Assembly (NCBI GenBank): GCA_002205965.3
Contig: NADL03000703.1
Span: 372,001 to 436,000, forward strand
Reading direction: 5' to 3'
Source: Kappaphycus alvarezii
Taxonomy: Eukaryota; Rhodophyta; Florideophyceae; Gigartinales; Solieriaceae
DNA length: 64,000 bases
The stretch's first letter is position 1; every line of letters begins with the position of its first letter. Both the position numbers and the translations under genes were made by a program. Under the pieces are notes generated by a model. The model ran no database searches. It saw nothing but the letters and a program-made list of their open reading frames with translations, and was not told the origin of the DNA. Shown here one piece after another: positions 62,049 through 64,000 of this stretch.

Positions 62049-64000
62049 TAGGCGTTTGTTCGAGGTGAGAGGTTGGGTATCAGGGTAGTTTTTCTGGCTG
62101 TCGATGTACCTGCTTCTACTTTCCCAGTTTTGTGCAGGTGTCGAAAAAGTCTGTCAGATGCCCAAGAACATTATCGGCGGGCATTTATATGATGATTGGT
62201 ACTGCACTAGTCTATACATGTTACATATGTATTCGTTTCATTGGTGAGTACATGCACAGGGTACGATTATAAAAAAACGTACAAGTACGGGCATTAATAT
62301 TTTTATTTTCAATGTACTGTAGCACAAGTACAGTACCAAGGCCCCCTTTTTTGGAACAAGTACATATCCAATGTACCTGGACTAGTACGTGTTTATGTAC
62401 CGCGAACCGACACGTTTACTGCATACTTGGTTCATACAGTGACTGAGAGTAAGTGGTAGCTTCAGGTCGGGCAACAGATAACGTCGACGAAACTTTTAAA
62501 ATAACCCGAAAATATGCAAAAATAACTAAAATTAAAGCTTGACTACAGTAGTTATCAACTCAAGCCAGCGTAAAAAACTTCATACAATCACTCATCTTTG
62601 AAGCTTTTCTGGAAGTGCCAAGAAGCCCTCAACACCACTCCATCCCTACTTTGTATCCGTCATAGCACTCTTCTGATATGAGGCACACTTTTTCCTCATA
62701 TGAGGACAGTTTCCGTTACATTTTGGAAAGGTATTTTTTTTGGAAGCCCGAAATTTTACTGCAAAAAAGGTTTTTTTAGACTAAAGTACAGTATATTATT
62801 TTTATTGTAGATGATCATTCGTTTCTGAAACCTCCCACGATAATACAAACTGTATTTCCTTCCAAAATGAAGTCGTTTTCACAACTTTTTGCGAAGAGCC
62901 GACGTTGGTGAGGGAAAATTGCTTAAGCCTTAACAGGGGTCAACAATCTTGAAAAGTTTGTTCTGATCAGCCATCTACACCCATGAACTAATGCGGAGGG
63001 AGAAGAAATGCGCTGAGGAAAAAAATTGAATTGAAAAAAATGAATTGAAAAAGAAGTGCTAAAAGTAGTCTCAATATGAGGACAGCGGTCCAATAGGCAC
63101 TGATGGAAGCCCCGCGCACCATAAGAGCATTTGAATTGGGCGAACTCCGAGCTCAACTGCTTACTCTTACCGTCACCCCACCTCTATTCCGTGCTCGCAT
63201 CGAAACTCACTCCTCTACCAGACGCCCCTATCTTCCCAACGCACATACTATTCTACGCAGCGCCGTCCACTCTCCGAACAGTCGTTGATTCTGGGGGCTA
63301 AAACCTTCTGAGACTACTCCATCCGTGTTACTACGAGAGGGGTTCAAACGGCTTCCGACCTACCGAAGATCCCTACGTGGATCACCAAGATGGCGAAGAC
63401 TAAGTAAACCGCGAAGAAGACAACGGGAGAAAGGGAGTCAAGTCGTGATTTGAGTGCGAAGGCTGCTCTCATACGGGCGAGAGAACTTCTTCACACACAG
63501 TATCTCTTGCCAAGATATGGATGATGACAAAATTCAAAAACAAGGAAATGAAACGTTACCAGATGCATCTCAAATACTAAACGACAGAATAACGGATTAA
63601 ATTGGCAGATGAGAGCCCTTTTTCATGAAATTGTGATGAAGATGTTTTGCCTTCTGCCGACAAGCGTCTTAGTCGGGTTCTTCCAGTCTTTGACCGTTTC
63701 CATTGATCGAACGCCTTTTGTTTTGCTTTCAAGCAGCCTCCATCTTGCAGCAGATGTTTCGTGGAGTCTGGAATAACATGATGAAGTCAAATTTTATTCA
63801 GATGATAAGAAGTGACAGAAACAACAGACGGGAATGAATGCAACAAGTTCACAGAATGACAAAGAAAACTAAGAGCTGATGTCTACAGGACGGCCTGGGA
63901 ACTTATTTTTGTAGGAAAGACGTGCGAAGGGAGCTAGGCTTCTCGCTTGTATAGCTCCACTGGAGGATCTGCCCCCGTAAGAAGTCAGCCAGTACCGTGC
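62049..64000. other. Right-hand intergenic region, no gene seen
   Basis: 62200-62420 contains repeated GTAC-rich words (TACAAGTAC, AAGTACAGTACC, GGACTAGTACGTG), perhaps related to the hAT element end or to the TACAGTAC repeats. From about 63080 the base composition becomes less AT-rich, and a C-rich stretch at 63170-63300 resembles the leaders of host genes here. A gene may begin just outside the window. No supportable gene lies inside it. Confidence 0.35.

Noticed and set aside
1-64000. CRISPR arrays, bacterial operons or ribosomal RNA genes
   Set aside because: No regular spaced repeats, Shine-Dalgarno-led gene strings or rRNA-like blocks were seen; intron structure and transposon types are eukaryotic.

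Overview
This is nuclear DNA from a eukaryote, most likely a photosynthetic alga and probably a red alga. Three things support that. A plastid-type homogentisate prenyltransferase sits beside a DUF2358/SOUL protein whose start looks like a transit peptide. Genes are intron-poor, apart from one zinc-finger gene with short introns of about 100-120 bp that have GT-AG ends and CTAAC-like branch sites. The intergenic DNA is full of transposons. The exact taxon cannot be fixed from sequence alone.

Layout. Positions 1-10.9 kb hold two tandem, diverged copies of a large secreted/membrane protein (signal peptide, REJ/PKD-like ectodomain, one C-terminal membrane region). Positions 11.7-16.7 kb are a small gene cluster: a DUF2358-SOUL gene (minus) diverging from the homogentisate prenyltransferase (plus), which converges on a CaM-kinase-like gene (minus). 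Positions 19.6-21.7 kb carry an intact four-finger C2H2 gene and what looks like a decayed relative. From about 21.7 to 38 kb the DNA is AT-rich and almost gene-free, with transposon scraps including a PIF/Harbinger-type transposase relic (30.3-31.2 kb). From 38 to 45 kb lies a decayed Ty3/gypsy element (minus strand), abutted by a decayed Ty1/copia element (plus strand, 45-51 kb). The rest holds a terminal-inverted-repeat element (52.2-54.5 kb), a second PIF/Harbinger relic (57.8-58.8 kb) and a hAT transposase (59.8-62.0 kb). Clusters of the self-complementary motif TACTGTACAGTA recur across the window.

The prenyltransferase feeds tocopherol or plastoquinone synthesis in the plastid. Its divergent neighbour also looks plastid-targeted, so the two may share a promoter. 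The kinase, zinc-finger and ectodomain genes have no evident shared pathway.

Main caution: several conserved genes (both ectodomain genes, the kinase, DUF2358-SOUL and the hAT transposase) are broken by single-base shifts. Many of these sit in homopolymers, while protein similarity continues straight across in another frame. This fits uncorrected sequencing or assembly indels at least as well as real decay, so these genes may be intact in the organism. The LTR elements differ: they also show lost catalytic residues and stops.
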